DNA of 64,000 bases from Dromaius novaehollandiae (GCF_036370855.1 NC_088113.1:14776501-14840500); one strand, 5' to 3'. Positions 40,101-53,099 are shown, counted from the stretch's first letter. The notes: a model not told the origin generated them from the letters alone. Translations and numbers: made by a program.

Positions 40101-43100
40101 TTCATTCCTGTTCAGCCAGTTCTACAGATAAATCTCCCCATTTGCTACAAAAGCATGCCAATGTCTTCCCCTACTTCCTCATTTTTCTCCGACATACCCT
40201 CTATTCTGGGTACCAAAGTCTTGCAAGGTACTATATTAACATCTAAGTTCTTTGTTTTCCTGTCTGGAAATCTATCTCACTCCAAATCCCTTTCTCATAG
40301 ACAAACATACCTGTACTGGCTTCCTTTGGCTTAAGGTATCCTAGTGTTCTCCCATTTGAATACAGAATATCAGCTTTTAAGGATTTTGCACTGTTTTTGT
40401 TTTAGAAGGAAGATGAGCCATCCCTGAAAATTAACCATATGCACTGAGGAATTCATGACACAGAAATTTCCTACCAAATACATTTATAAACTGTACACAG
40501 CTTCCTCGAATAATACTCATGCACTGTCATACACTGAACAGATATAAATTCTAATTTCAAAGAGCTAATAAAAGCTTTACTGATATTTAAATTTCTGTTC
40601 TTCCTATCAGCTACCCATATTATCTCATCTTCATAACCTCAGTAGCTTTGGAACATAATGTGAAAAAGCCAATGTATTAAAGAACTGGGTCACTTAAAAC
40701 TACTTCACATGCCATGCCCTTAGTTTATTATAATATAAAAATATATATATCTTAGCTTCTTTTCTGAATGAGATTCATGATCAGGTCCCAACTTTTCTCA
40801 TTATATTTATGGTACAGAGCATTTTTACATTTGTAATAATATTAAATGATACAGCTTCCATCATGCATAAGCAATTGCCTCTCACTCATACACAGAAACT
40901 AACTCTCAGTTGCCCATTGGAGGGCATTATATTTTGGAACTATCACAGTCACAATCTCTGATAATTTGTAGATGAGAAGATTTGTCAAATGTGTAATGAA
41001 TTTGCTCTTGTGCAATGTATAAAACTTAAAAAACTTCTAAGATTTCTTCATCCTCAAAACATCACTATAGTCTGACTGAGACATTATTAAAACTAAGCTG
41101 TTACTGGATTACTAATTATGTTCATTGTTATAAATGAACTTAACTTCTGAACGAGCTTATTGCAGTCTCCTAAGAGCATGAACAGCATTACTTAGCTGCA
41201 TTGTTGGCAGACAACAGATTGATTTGAAAAGGAACATGGATTTCTAGTTATAGCAATTGCAAATCATAGAATAGTTCTGTCATTGCTCCTACAGCACTTT
41301 AATGGCAACAAAGATTTTGACTTTAAAAAGTTAAATTATGTGAGGAAAAGTGTTATGTAAGTGTTTTAACACAGATATCTTGCTTAGATATCCCTATGTT
41401 ACTTCATGATAAATTTTCTGATAAAAGCATGACAATTATGAGAATAGTCATTATGGAGAAAGCCTTGCCAGTGAAATCCAAATGCATTTTCCGGTGACAT
41501 TGTATTTGGCAATCTCTTAATTCCTGCCTTTACTCCTACTGATGATAAACAATAATGATGTAATAGTAACAGGAATAACACAAAACCAGAGCAACACTCT
41601 CCGGCTGCTGGAAAATTACAAAAGGAAAATTACAGTAAAGCTACATAGCAACGATCTGAGAGAACAAGCAGTTGTGCAGACAGAAGATGAGTGCAGTAGA
41701 TCAAATGTATAGTAAATCTACAAAGTCAGTTTTAAAATAATGGATTCCTATGCCAGCTTGATTTGAGGTTCACATCTTGGCACACTGTGGGCTTGTTCAG
41801 AACTACCAAACAGAATTTGGAGATCTATAAATATTTTAGCACATAGGAATTTTGTAGCAACTATTTCTTTCAGTTTATCTTACATTTAGTATAAATCAAA
41901 CATTTGGATATATATGTACTTATAGAAAAACAAATGGTAGAGAAAGAAGCACATTTAAATAATAATGTACCTGCTTGAAAAACTGACAGATTATGAAGGC
42001 TGATATTCTAATTATCAAAGAGCAGTAAAACAATCTGAATTAATTTTAAAAAGTGAAAATTACTGTGGTCAGTCCTGATCTTCACCAAAGCCAATAGTGG
42101 TAACCTTTATTTACATGAAAGATAAACATGCTGTATGAGTGTAACAGGGAAATCCAGTAACCAAAAAGCGGATTTCTTCACATTCAATTGTTATTGCACC
42201 CACTGTGATGGATATAATGTCAAGTGCTCTCACAGTGTCTATCAGGTTAGCAGGTAGTAAATACAAGTCCAAGGCAACCTAATGAAGGTGGCCCTTCTTT
42301 AGAACAAAGGCACTGAGAAGGCTGAAGAGGTCCTGTTCTCCCACTGGCCCCACAAATTTCAGGTGAGTTGTGGGACTCACTAGCCTTCCCTTGAGCTTTT
42401 TATCTGCCAAGCTGCCTTTCAATTGCACCATCAGGATTACCTGCACTTCCAGGTTTACAGGTTAGATCCTAGGTGTCCTGGTGAATGCCCAAAGATTTCA
42501 GGCAGGTGATAATAACTTGGTGGAACCTGCAAATAGGAGATGGCTACAAGCCTTACTATTGCAGGTGAAAAGAGGTGAATATAGTGACACGCAAGGAGTA
42601 AATGGTTGATGTACATATTACAGAGGGACCTTCACATCCAGCATGAGGCAAATGTGTGTCTGTGGGGAAGCATATTTTGGGCTGTCTTTGAAAGCTGTAT
42701 CTCCTCCCCTTTGTCTTAGTCAGTTACAGTGAGCAGGATGGAGCTAATGTCTCTTTTTCTCTGCACTTTTATGCCTCATTAACTAACCTATTGCTCCTTT
42801 CTCCACTTGCCCAGGATTTCTAGATGGCCAGCATCTCTGTGCTCTCTATGATGCAACTCTATGGGTTGCTCTAATGGGTCTGCAAGACCACCACAGGGAA
42901 GTGAGCACTGTACATGTGCAGATCACCTCTACATCACACACATGGCCAACGCACGTCCAGAATGCACCAGACCTACTGCACCTGCATTTTGTTGCATCTG
43001 CCCACGTATTTCTTTCAGGGAAATCTCAGACAGAAACATGACTCCCAGCACCTCCTTCATATCAAATGCTTGCAGCTATGATTCCAACTGATACTCTGCA

Positions 43101-43523
43101 GGGCTGCTAGAATTGATATGGCTTTAAAGAAACAGAAAGTTATCAAACCAAAAGCCCAGTTGTGATCTACACCAGCAGAACTCAACTGACATCTCCTTTA
43201 CTGAGTGAGACCACAATTAGCCCATGGGATTTTTTTTATAATTCAGACCAAAACTGTAATGTGCTATGATTAGGGCATTGCCATGTTAATATCATTGTCT
43301 ACTCAGATGGTAAGTGCTACTGTATAAATAAGCACAGAAAACACATTAGCAAATTGCTTGGGAACAATATAGAAGAATGTAACAAATATGTGAAATTGTG
43401 TTCTGGGAAACTGCTCCTCAAAAAAGCATTTGGAGAGACACTAGATTTATGAGGCAAGAATTAAAAAAAGCATAAAACCCTAGAAATCGGAGCAATGTTC
43501 TCCCCGAACAGACTCTTATTTCA
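37151..43523. other. Intergenic DNA, no gene recognised
   Basis: AT-rich DNA whose only clear landmark is the polypyrimidine tract at 39,992-40,079. No exon, RNA gene or promoter is evident until CpGs rise near 43,530. Confidence 0.6.
39992..40079. repeat. Pure polypyrimidine/polypurine tract, 88 nt
   Basis: All 88 plus-strand bases are C or T (CTTT, CTCT and CCTT units), so the minus strand is pure purine. The Lys/Arg/Glu-rich frame on the minus strand here is a by-product of the repeat. Such tracts can form intramolecular triplex DNA. Confidence 0.95.
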
Positions 43524-44294
43524 ATGCATGCAAAGCTGTTACGCGCTTCCTGCAAGGCACTCCTCGACACAAACCCGCCTGCTCTGCGGGGCACCCTACT
43601 TAACAAGAAGGCTGGTTCAGCATTGACTCACTCGGCGCTGTCCGTGCACGTGCTCCCGGCGGCGAGCTCTTCCGCAGCGGAAACCTCCCATTTGTCAGAC
43701 ACAGTTCTCCTACTGAACCGAGCTCTGCGCGCTTACTTCACTGTAAGACCAACAGCGCGCTTGACAAGGAAAGGCCTAGTAATTAGGAAAAGAGAGGTAT
43801 TGCACAGCCGGAGCTTAACATTTACACGCGTTACGTATTCCGGCACAGCAATGCCGTCACCCGGCATCTGCCCTCCTCCGCGGCGAGCGGCCTTGTCCGC
43901 GGGGGCAGGCAGCCCCCACTCCGGAAAGCCGCGGTTACGGAGAGCCGAGGCGTCGTGCGGAGGAGCCGCCAACCTGCGGCCACCAAACCGTGACCGGCGG
44001 CATCAGCCCCAACGGCCGAAACCCCAGGGGAGGCCTGGAGACGGCGGCTGTTACCCGCTGATCCTGAAAACCACCCTGCGTGGACAGGTCCTGCCCTTCA
44101 GTCTGAGCTCCCCGGCACGAACAGCTGCCGGGACGCAGCGCTTCCATGGGGCTTTTTACGCCCTGGTTCCACGCGGTGACTTTGGCACACGATACCCAAC
44201 CGCCCTCACGGCGGCAGCGCCCCCTCACGGCGGCAGCGCCCCCTCCTTAAAGGGCCAGCGCCCCGCAGCGCCGCCCTCCACGCTGTCCCTTTAA
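43524..44294 (+). other. 256-codon open frame across the FAM210B CpG island, probably not coding
   Basis: This is the longest uninterrupted frame in the window, ending 92 bp before the FAM210B start codon. The predicted peptide is basic and Pro/Ala/Arg-rich, with no recognisable domain. CpG-island DNA has few stop codons, so long frames arise by chance, but the first 300 bp are only moderately GC-rich. No support beyond the open frame. Confidence 0.12.
44203..44240. repeat. 19-bp direct tandem repeat, two copies, FAM210B promoter
   Basis: The unit CCCTCACGGCGGCAGCGCC occurs at 44203-44221 and again at 44222-44240. It abuts the inverted repeat at 44242. Such duplications are common in GC-rich promoters, and no specific factor site is claimed. 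Confidence 0.8.
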
Positions 44295-44299
44295 GGAGG
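44242..44299. repeat. Perfect 13-bp inverted repeat in the FAM210B promoter
   Basis: CCTCCTTAAAGGG at 44242-44254 is the exact reverse complement of CCCTTTAAGGAGG at 44287-44299, with a 32-bp GC-rich spacer. The symmetry may reflect paired binding sites or a hairpin in a nascent transcript. The core CCTTTAAGG is one base short of a CArG box, so SRF binding is not assumed. Confidence 0.75.
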
Positions 44300-44386
44300 C
44301 GGGCGCCGCTGCCAGGCCTGGGCGGGGCCGGCGCTCGGCTGGTCGGGTCTGCCCGCCCGCCCGCCCCGCAGAGCCGCGTCGTTGCT

Positions 44387-47300
44387 ATGCTGCGGCTGCT
44401 GCGCGCGGGCCCCCCGCGCCTGGCGGCCCTCGCCGCCCTGCCGCTGCCCTGCGGGGGCGCCGCCCGGCCGCGCCTCGGCCCAACGCCGCCGCCCCTCCTA
44501 CCGCCGCGGCGCGCGGCCGGCAGCGCCGCCAAGGTAGGTGAGCGGGGTGCGGGGTCCTGCCCCGGGTCCCCGGCCCGAGCCGCCGCCGCCCGGCAGCGCT
44601 GTGGACGTTGAGGCGCCCGGCCCTGCGGCGGGGGGGGCCTCGCGTTTCGGCTGGGGCGGAGAAGCGCAGGCCCGGCGCGGCGCCGCGCTCCTCGCACTGC
44701 CCGGGCCCGCGGGCCGCGCTGTCGCGGCGCTGCCCCGTCGCAGGCGGAGGCCGCGGTTACTGCCCCGCGCTTGTGCGCGGAGGCCGGTGCGAGCTGCGCC
44801 GGTGCCGCCTCGCCTGCGGGGCTTCCGAACCTTAATTCCCGGGATAACTTTTAGAGCCCCACTGCACAGCATAAAAATTGCTGCTTTAGGTTTGTTTTCA
44901 TTCCTTAGTTCTTCCTAACGCTGAAATTTTTCAGAATGGTAGGAATAAAACTGGCTCCCCAGAAGAAATATTATAGCAGAGTTATACTGAAAACAGCGTG
45001 GCTTGCTTTATTACTCTCCCTACATTGTTCATGGCATGACCCTACTGAACAGGCAATACCTACTGCAGTGGTGCATGTTTAACGTCTCGCTCCAATATCC
45101 CTTCAGGTGTTGCCCGGCATGTGAGCCGGAGAGCACGAGTGGATTAAAAGCTCTTTGGGTGATGCGAACGAGCTGTAACGGCTCCATCCTGCAAGCTGCC
45201 TCTGAGGCTCGGGTATGGCTGCAGAGCGCCTGCAGCTCTCTGAAGAAGCTCCTCGTATTTGGCTCCTTGAATATTTGTAATGACTTTTCATCCAAAGATG
45301 ATCACAATCTATTAAACTTTAAAGTACCATTCAAACCTCACTTGATTTGTGAGAAAATCATACTGTTGAATAAACAAACATTCTTGACTAAGCATGTGGA
45401 AACCATGCTGGCTGAATTGTTAGGACAGCTTTTTGCAGAAGTCAGTGAGAAAATTTTGTTCAGTTTATGCAGCTGGTTCTATTCAATCACTTGATCATTT
45501 AAATTTTAAAGAAGAGAGAAATATTTTAACTCCCATTCTTTTTCTCCTTCTCTGCAATAAAACTGAAGAGTGAGAGAATGAGCTCTGTAGTACATGGTGA
45601 CTTGGAGTAATCTAACTATGAATCCTTCCTTTGGCATAAGGACTTTGCTTTAAAATACATTTTAACCTTTTCTTTATTTACCTTCTAGTATTAACACTGG
45701 TTTAAGCAATAAAGGATAATTATTTTCTTTTCTACTGAACATTTTTTCTTTTTTAATCAGGTTTCAGTTTCTGTCCAAATGTTGCATGGTACAAATCATG
45801 AGCCCCCCAAAATCATCTAGCATTCTTCATTATGTTTAACCATTTTTTTAAAATGCAAGTCAGAATAAATACATGTTAAGCTCCACAGTTCCATAAATAC
45901 ACAGTTCCATAAATACATTTTTATGCATCAGTATTCTCTCAGTAAGAAGAAATACAAACTAATGCAAATTACAATTAAAAAGAAAGAAGCAGTAGCAAAC
46001 TTCTTTTTTTTTTGGTATGGTTAAAATCAGTGACTGAACAAATTTATCCTACTAGGAGCATCATAAGAAGAGCCAGCTTGCATTCTAATGGGCAAGTCCG
46101 AGGATGAATCAGAAGTATTTTTCTTCTGTGGATCACAGTTCCAAGACACAGAAACTAGCAGGACGAAGTGGTGCCAGGCACTCAGTCGCTGTACCTGTCC
46201 AGTGGGCAACAGTGGCCTTTAGTCCAGCCGCCACATTGTCACAGCTGCTACTGAATTTGGCTGAAAAGAAAGAACACTTCTAATCTTTCCTAATGACTTT
46301 TCACTAATTGGGGAAAGATCTGTGTGGAAACTTTTTCTTTTTCCAGCTAGTGTTTCCTCTGTGGCAAGTCCAAGAATGTATCCAAGGGCTGTGTTAGTAC
46401 TGCGGGCACATGTGCCCTTGTTTGTCTGCATTGCAAGATCAGATTGCTTTGCATGTACGTTAGTATAAAATTCTGCACTTTAAATTTACACAGATAAGGA
46501 AGTGTCAATAAATTCTGCTATGACAACGTTTTTTTAAGTGAGATTAGGCTGTTTAAACCAGCACTGGCATGTCTGTGTAGCCACAGTCTATGCTGTGGCA
46601 ATAGTTTGCTTGTTGCTGTCAACAGTAGCAGTTCCCTGGTTCTTCCTGTTCCCAGCTGATCCCCAGTGTGTGATTTGTAGGAATTGATGTGTAGGACCTC
46701 TTCTGTCAGTAAGTTGTTAGTAAGCGCACTCCTATCTGATATCACACAGGCTTCCAGTGCCATCAGTTGCTTAGCACTTGAGCAAGAAGTCACATTTTAA
46801 GAATAATACTGTATAAAGCTGAGGAAGTACGAGTGAAAACCCCTTTGGCATCTCAAGGCCATGTTTCAAGCAACTGTGTGTGTGCCATGGCACCCATTTG
46901 GGTCAGACACAGGATTGTCACCATAATAACTTGGATTGTATAAGAACTTGCACAAAGCTCAGTGCATCCCTCCAATGTGATTAGGTGGAAAAGGGGAGCT
47001 TGCATGGGCTTTGGCACAGGGAAAATGCTATTCTAATGTGAAAAAAGCATGTTATTATCTTTACCAAAGCATTTCAAACTGCACACGACCCACTTTTTTC
47101 ATTCTTCTGAACTGGTTCAACTGACTGGAATACGATACTATGCTCATAATAAATACTTCAAACTGTTTTCTTTTTAGAATGCAGGTGGACCCCCTGAAAA
47201 GGCAGCCACAGATCCCAGTGGTGGAAACAAGAAACCCAACAAATCCCAACAGCTCAAACAAGTTTTCAAAGAATATGGCGCTGTAGGGGTTTCATTCCAT

Positions 47301-49049
47301 GTTGGAATTTCATTAGTATCTCTAGGAATCTTCTACCTGGCTGTGTCAAGGTGCGGTTTGTACAGTTGTCTGTAGCCTCTAGATGACAGTTTAGCCAAGA
47401 AAAAAAGTCTTACCATTGTGCGTACTTCTGGAAGGAGACATGGGCTCTGTGTCTGTTTGATCTATAAACAGAAATCTTTTGAATTTTGAGTATAGAGCTG
47501 TTGATAAGTAGAAGCAGATTTAATCTCATATCAGGCATGAGTAAAAGTGGATGCACTTTGTCCTTCCACATAGCTTCATGGCCCATGGGTGGGCTGGGGA
47601 AGAACAGAATAGAGACTGCACTGGAGTACTAGCCATATGAGAAAATTTATTCTTGTTCTGTGGAGATATCTTTTGTCATCAAACAGCAGTATGGCCTGTA
47701 GAGATAAAGCTATACAAAAGTGCTGGAGCTTACAGATGAACTTATCTTTCTGGGTGTGAACTCAGTTCGAACTGCAGGAGCAACAGATGCTAAAACAAAG
47801 GTTTGGGTTAAAAAGGAAAATACCAGATAACCTTAGAGGAGACAAGTGGGAAATTGCTTACGTGGCTTCTGGTGGAGTTGCATTAGTTGTAGAAATATCT
47901 GTTGAGCACAAGATATTTCCACTGAGGAGACAGCGGCAGAGAATGTTTTGAGAAACTATGTTTCTGCCTAACTCTTGACTTCAGTGGGAATATGCAAACA
48001 CTTGATTTCTGTCATTTACACATCAGGGCTCATGGTGGCAGTGAAAACTTTTTCCTTCAGGTACTATTTAAATCCCAGTTACAAAATATTGCACTGGCAA
48101 GTGAAGGGGAGGAAAATTGCAGTAACAACTTCTTTTGGAAAATTACCCTGAATATGGGGACTATGATGAAAAGTGCTGTATCTGTAGACAGTGAAAATGT
48201 TTATGGACTTTATGGAAAAAAATAATATCTGTAATACTTCCTTCGCTTACTAGATTTTAGATAAGATACTTGGCATTCAAACAGCATTGTACTCTTCTGT
48301 TAGAAAACTAAAATAACAGCAGGTATCTTGATTTGGATCAAGTATGTTTAACTGATAAAGTTTATCAAGAAACAAGACTAGACTTTATTTTAAATATTGA
48401 GAAAGTGAATTTCTAACAAATTCACAAATTTCTAACTTTTTAAAACTCAAAAGTAGAGAAATAGGTTTTTTGTTTGTTTTTTGAGGAAGTTGAGCATGTG
48501 TCTGAGAGTTCTCCACGCATGCGCAGCAGCTATACAGTTGCAAAACAAAGAAAATACTTGACTTAATAGGGACTTTGTCAATTTAAGAAAAAAATGCTCT
48601 TCTGCAAGTATTTTATATGTTGTTATTAGAGAAGCAACTTGGGTGATTACTATTGCATTAATTTGTTGAGTTTACTCCTTATGTATTTAGCACTTAGATT
48701 CAAACCGAATTTCTAGAGTTGGAAGGGTAGTTGCTTTCTGTTAAATTACCTGAACAAATAACATTTTTAATTCATGTTCTTTAGTGTGTAATTTCAAAAT
48801 AAACTAAAAAGTCTTGTTTTCTTCTTCCACAGTGGTGTGGATATGACTGCAGTTCTCTTCAAACTTGGTTTCAGCGAATCATCATTGCAATCTAAAATGG
48901 CTGCTGGTACAAGCACTTTTGTGTTGGCATATGCTGTTCACAAACTGTTTGCTCCAGTACGAATCAGCATTACTGTAGTTTCTGTGCCATTTATTGTCCG
49001 ATACTTCCGGAAGATTGGTTTCTTCAAACCTCCTGCCCCAAAGTCATGA
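44387..49049 (+). CDS. FAM210B: FAM210B, mitochondrial DUF1279 membrane protein (three coding exons)
   Basis: Coding exons are 44387-44533, 47178-47350 and 48833-49049, all with GT-AG introns; joined they give 537 nt, or 178 residues (human is about 190). Exon 1 encodes an Arg/Leu/Ala-rich N terminus (MLRLLRAGPPRLAALAALPL) typical of a mitochondrial targeting peptide. Exons 2 and 3 encode the DUF1279 domain from about residue 74 (QLKQVFKEYGAVGVSF). It has two hydrophobic segments, about residues 84-105 and 133-163, and the conserved end VPFIVRYFRKIGFF. The family is known as a mitochondrial inner-membrane protein linked to erythroid differentiation and metabolism. The start is the first ATG in the CpG island, with G at -3, and the presequence follows at once. 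The intron 1 boundary falls between codons; intron 2 splits Ser107. It is convergent with AURKA downstream. Identification rests on recognising the domain sequence and on the neighbours. Confidence 0.93.
44534..47177 (+). other. FAM210B: FAM210B intron 1
   Basis: It begins GTAGGT inside the CpG island and ends in a T-rich tract with AG at 47176-47177. The first 300 bp are very GC-rich and the rest is AT-rich. It contains a 163-codon open frame at 45003-45494 with no recognisable domain, and an exact 16-bp tandem repeat (ACAGTTCCATAAATAC) at 45885-45916. No nested gene is supported. Confidence 0.8.
47351..48832 (+). other. FAM210B: FAM210B intron 2
   Basis: It runs from GTGCGG to CTTCTTCCACAG and splits Ser107. 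It is AT-rich, with no domain-bearing open frame and no evident RNA gene. Confidence 0.8.
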
Positions 49050-52000
49050 TGATTTCCAGTTCGTTTTTGCTCAGTTTTTAAATGCTGTATATCCATGTAG
49101 CTTCTCAGTTTGCCAGATTTCTTTAGAAAATTTACTTGGATCATGTTAATGCTGACCTCCTCTTGCATTTCTTACTCATTCTTTCAGGTATATGTGACAC
49201 TGTGAGAAGTGCTGTCCTTATCTGCTGCCCCTTTTGCTACCTATTCATTAGAAAAACCTGTTAAAAATAGTATCAGGTATTCCCTGTAAGTGATAATATA
49301 AATACTTGACAATGAGCAGTCTCTTTAGAACACGTAGTTCTGTGTCTTTGTAATCTAGATTTTTGGGCCTTAACTTTTCTCTTGTTGAAACACAGTTGCT
49401 ACAGTTCAGCACTTATTTATTATTGTATAGTCAGGAATTAAAATAAGGTTAAGTTTCTCCTTAATAGTCCTGTGGAACAAACAGTATCTTACTATATGAA
49501 TAGTTCTTTGGGTAAATATAAATATTAGGATCCAAATTTGTATATAGGTATTCCTTTGTTATAAAAGGCACATGCTACGCCCCAGTCCTGCAATATTAAC
49601 ACACATGCCTTGTTTTTGCCATAGGTGATGCAGTGCTCTGAAACTGTAGCTCATTCATGGTGCTTCCATATTTTAAGATTTTGGTGTTTGAAAATGTGCT
49701 TTCTTTATAGCTTAGTAACTGGTCTTACTGAAGTCTTTTTATTTTCTCTTTTTATTTTTCTTTTTAATATGTGTATGCATAGACTCTGAAGAAATCCTGA
49801 GTCTATTGAAATCAGTGTAACCAGAATTACCTCCTATGCGAACATATTCCAAAGATCATCAAGTCAGAGGCAAGGTATCTATGGGCTTTAATGTGTTGAG
49901 ATCTGACTTCATACTGGGGACACATTTTGATATGAAAACTAACCATAGCAGCTTTCTGCTCCTGTGGCAGAAACTCAGACCTGCACTTGAAGTCCAGACA
50001 TTACAATTCATAGCTTCTCAAGAACAATTCCTATGCTTTTGTCTGTCAGTGTTGAATGTACCAGTTAGAGATGCTTTTCATTTTTGTACTTGGATAGTAC
50101 TGCTATCAGTGTAGTTGTGCATGCATGTATTCTCATACTGTTTTTCAGCTGACACACAAATTGGATCCCAAAACTGGGTAGTCTGCTTCACGTCGTCTAG
50201 TAAATGTGGCTTTCAGACTTAGGGCTGTGCTTCTGCGAGATGACTCAAGCCTGATCTAACAGTCTTTTGGATCCATGCCTCCCTCCAGCTCTGTTGTTTT
50301 TAACCTATCTTTGTCTGTCTTCATGCTTCTGTCACCTATCCCAAGGTGGCTGCGACACAGGTCTGTTCAGACAAGAACCTGATTCAACTATAATTGCAGA
50401 AATTTACCCTGGTGGTCAAAATAACTTTTTTGCCAGGTTAGTGAATGGAGGGAGTCGTGTGGTTGGGATCAGAGCTGGCTGTGGGAAGGAATTCACTTCT
50501 TTTTGCTATCAGCAAGCTATTAATTCAGCTCTGCGTTGATGTTAAACTGCATCCTAACTCCTCTCCCATTCACAACTAGTCCAAACCATGGACAGGTTTG
50601 AAGCTCTGCAAATCCTTAGGATCACAAGTGAACAAACTTCGTTTGTGCTCTAGGAAGACAAGTCATAGCCACATCTCTCCTTGGACCTCTCTTTTATTGC
50701 TACTGCTTGGTTAACCAGAGTTTTATCTATAGGACAAAAGGGGTAAAAGTGAAGAGACATCTGGTTTCCTTCCTCTCTCCTTTGCAAGCAAGCTGCTATG
50801 TGAGCCTGCCTCCTAAAAACACAGAGCCCCTTGATGATGGCTTCATCTTAGTTGGGCTGTGCTGCTAGCCCAGATGAGACTTTAATCTTAGGATGGAAAC
50901 AATTGCAGCAGTGAGCAGGTACATAGGCTAGAGGCTGATGTACAGTGTAAAGGTAGCCATATGTGACATATCTAGAGATACATTATATAGCTTAAACATC
51001 TTTCAAAGTACCAGCCTTAGGAGTAGGACAGGAACCACACTGAGATTCAGCATTACAGTCTGGTCTGCTTGCATGAGAACAGTAAGCTGTGTCATTCCTT
51101 TAACAGAGCTTATGTTGTGCACAGCTGTTTGGCTTGCTCGCAAGAGTGTGAAACTAATGCTCTGCTGTTTTGTGTGCCAATGTGTACTGAAGGAGTAGCT
51201 GTCAAGTTCATTTAAAATAGCTTGTTTTCAAAAAAACCAAATAAACAAACTGGAATTGTCCTATTTAGGGCCAGCTTTGCATTATGGTTGCTGAAGCTGG
51301 CTGCTTCTCCAGAATGCTAGTGGTCCTTGCTGCTATCTGAGCCTGCTCATAATTTGAGCCTTTTGTCCCTTGAGAAAAAAGCTTTCTGAAATCAGCTTGC
51401 TTGTCAGGGAAGCTCTGCCTTTTAGCCTTGATTTAGCTGCAAGACTATTATGTCTGTTACTCGGATGGAAGTTTTTTGCTCTCTGATGATAATGGAGTGT
51501 TTATTAGGTAAAAGTAGCAGTGTGTATGTACACAGCTGTTGAAGTGTATGCTGTGATAACATGCAACAAAATTCTGTAGTATACCACTTTCTAGAGTAGT
51601 CAGGTTTTTTTAAAGCTTCAGCTGAGCTGTCAGTTTTTCTCAAGAGTGAATTTTACTTTGGCTTTTTTTTTTTCCTCTGTTCACAAACTTTCTGTGCTCT
51701 TCTCTACACGTTTTCTGTCTTCTCTCTGTGTTACGGGCACATTCTGTTGCCTAAGAATAACAAATCAATTTCAGAATAATCAGATAACAGCATCCTTATT
51801 TTCCTTATTTGACCAATCATTTCTAGTAATAAACATGCTTGTTAAAGCTGGTAAAATAGCATTCCTTCTCACTTCTTTCAAAAGTAACTTTCTGTAAAGC
51901 AGACATAATTTAAAGCAAATACATCTAGAAGTTATTAAAAGTCATCAGCACTAACCAGAGATTTTCTTGTAATAAACTGAATTTCATGTAAGTTATGATC

Positions 52001-52225
52001 AGACTTCAGATTACCTGTTAATTAGGTAAATTTGGTTGTATAAACTACTGGCTGTGTTTATCTAAACTTTTTGAAAAGTATATTTTAAATTAATGTGAGA
52101 ATATATTTTGAATTTCAGAATCCTCAAATGTAAAGGATCACTTTTTAAAATTATTTGTAAAATAATGGAAGAGGCCTTAAAAGTCCTATGATAATGAAAA
52201 TACAATAAATGGCTTTCCCTTGCAA
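49050..52225 (+). other. FAM210B: FAM210B 3' UTR with several candidate poly(A) signals
   Basis: After the TGA at 49047-49049 the sequence turns AT-rich with no coding exon. Plus-strand AATAAA hexamers stand at 51240-51245, 51971-51976 and 52204-52209; the last is followed by a T/G-rich stretch. I place the distal end near 52,225, which gives a 3' UTR of about 3.2 kb and leaves under 1 kb to the AURKA 3' end. Which signal is used cannot be told from sequence; alternative polyadenylation is plausible. Confidence 0.5.
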
Positions 52226-53099
52226 TGTATTTGCTTGAAGTGTTTTACTGGAAAATATTTGATTTGCATGTTTTATATCTTGAAAACTTTTTCTCCTGTA
52301 AATGGGGGGCAAGGGGTTACTGTATGAGAACTTACAAACAAGTTACATTTATGCCAGTCTATTTTTAAGCAGTGAACTTTGAATATGCTTTCTAAAAACT
52401 GAAGTGATCCTTGTGGGTAAGAGCTGTAGCAGTAGCAATACCAGAACAAAATTTCTCTTCATGCTGTGGTGTTTATTGCCACACAGCCTGGATTATACAT
52501 GAAAACAAAATAACCTACCCTGTTTCTTTTCCTCCCAGTTTAATTAGCTGGTTCTACTTTGATAAATGGATGTGTCCAGACCACAATAACAATGTAAGTC
52601 TTGCCCTTAGAGAGGCTGAGCCCTTGCTATATTTTAAGGGGTAACTTCTTTGCAACTTGTATGACCAGACCAAGAGCCTTAAGACACCAGGTATGATTAT
52701 TAGTTCTAGCTGCATAAAATGGTTGATTTGATAACACTTTCCCAACCTTTTTCTTTAAAGTGCTTCCAAACCCTGCATGGTAGCTCTTTCACTTGAGTAA
52801 CTGCATGAAAAGCTAATGGAAGAACTGAGCCAGTGAAGTAGCCATGGCTGTGGTACTTCCCTTGATACCCATTTCAGTTGAATTCACCTTTGGAATAGAG
52901 AGTGACCAGAGCTACTTCAGCAATACCCACACCCAGGGAGAACATTGTTGGCTTACTTCTCAGAGGAAGGTGAAACAAACTGTTACTTTGTGATCATAGA
53001 TGAGTCTCAGAGGGTACTGCAGTCTGAGTGTAAAGGTAAGTGCTTAGAAGCAGGCAGATGAACTGATACAAGTACACTAGTAACTCTTACAGTACTAGT

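Larger units (their letters stand above)
43530..44386 (+). promoter_or_regulatory. FAM210B: CpG-island promoter region of FAM210B
   Basis: CpG dinucleotides become dense from about 43,530 and stay so to about 44,830, in sharp contrast with the AT-rich DNA on the left. No TATA box is obvious. The 180 bp before the ATG contain a 19-bp tandem duplication (44203-44240) and a 13-bp perfect inverted repeat (44242-44254 with 44287-44299, CCTCCTTAAAGGG and its complement), followed by GC-box-like GGCGGG and GGGCGGGGC. The transcription start lies somewhere in about 44,290-44,380 by inference. A plus-strand frame is open right through this region (see the 43524-44294 entry). Confidence 0.7.

Noticed and set aside
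39821-40105. Lys/Glu/Arg-rich minus-strand frame
   Set aside because: It is the translation of the polypurine strand of the simple repeat at 39,992-40,079.
1-43500. Search for MC3R and other single-exon receptors expected near FAM210B
   Set aside because: No long frame with seven hydrophobic segments is present; MC3R, if syntenic, lies outside the window.
44206-44697. 163-codon minus-strand frame and other Arg/Pro/Ala-rich frames over FAM210B exon 1
   Set aside because: They are low-complexity translations of CpG-island DNA, antisense to a well-supported exon.
45003-45494. 163-codon plus-strand frame in FAM210B intron 1
   Set aside because: No recognisable domain, no splice or promoter context, and other frames in the same stretch are open too; most likely chance.
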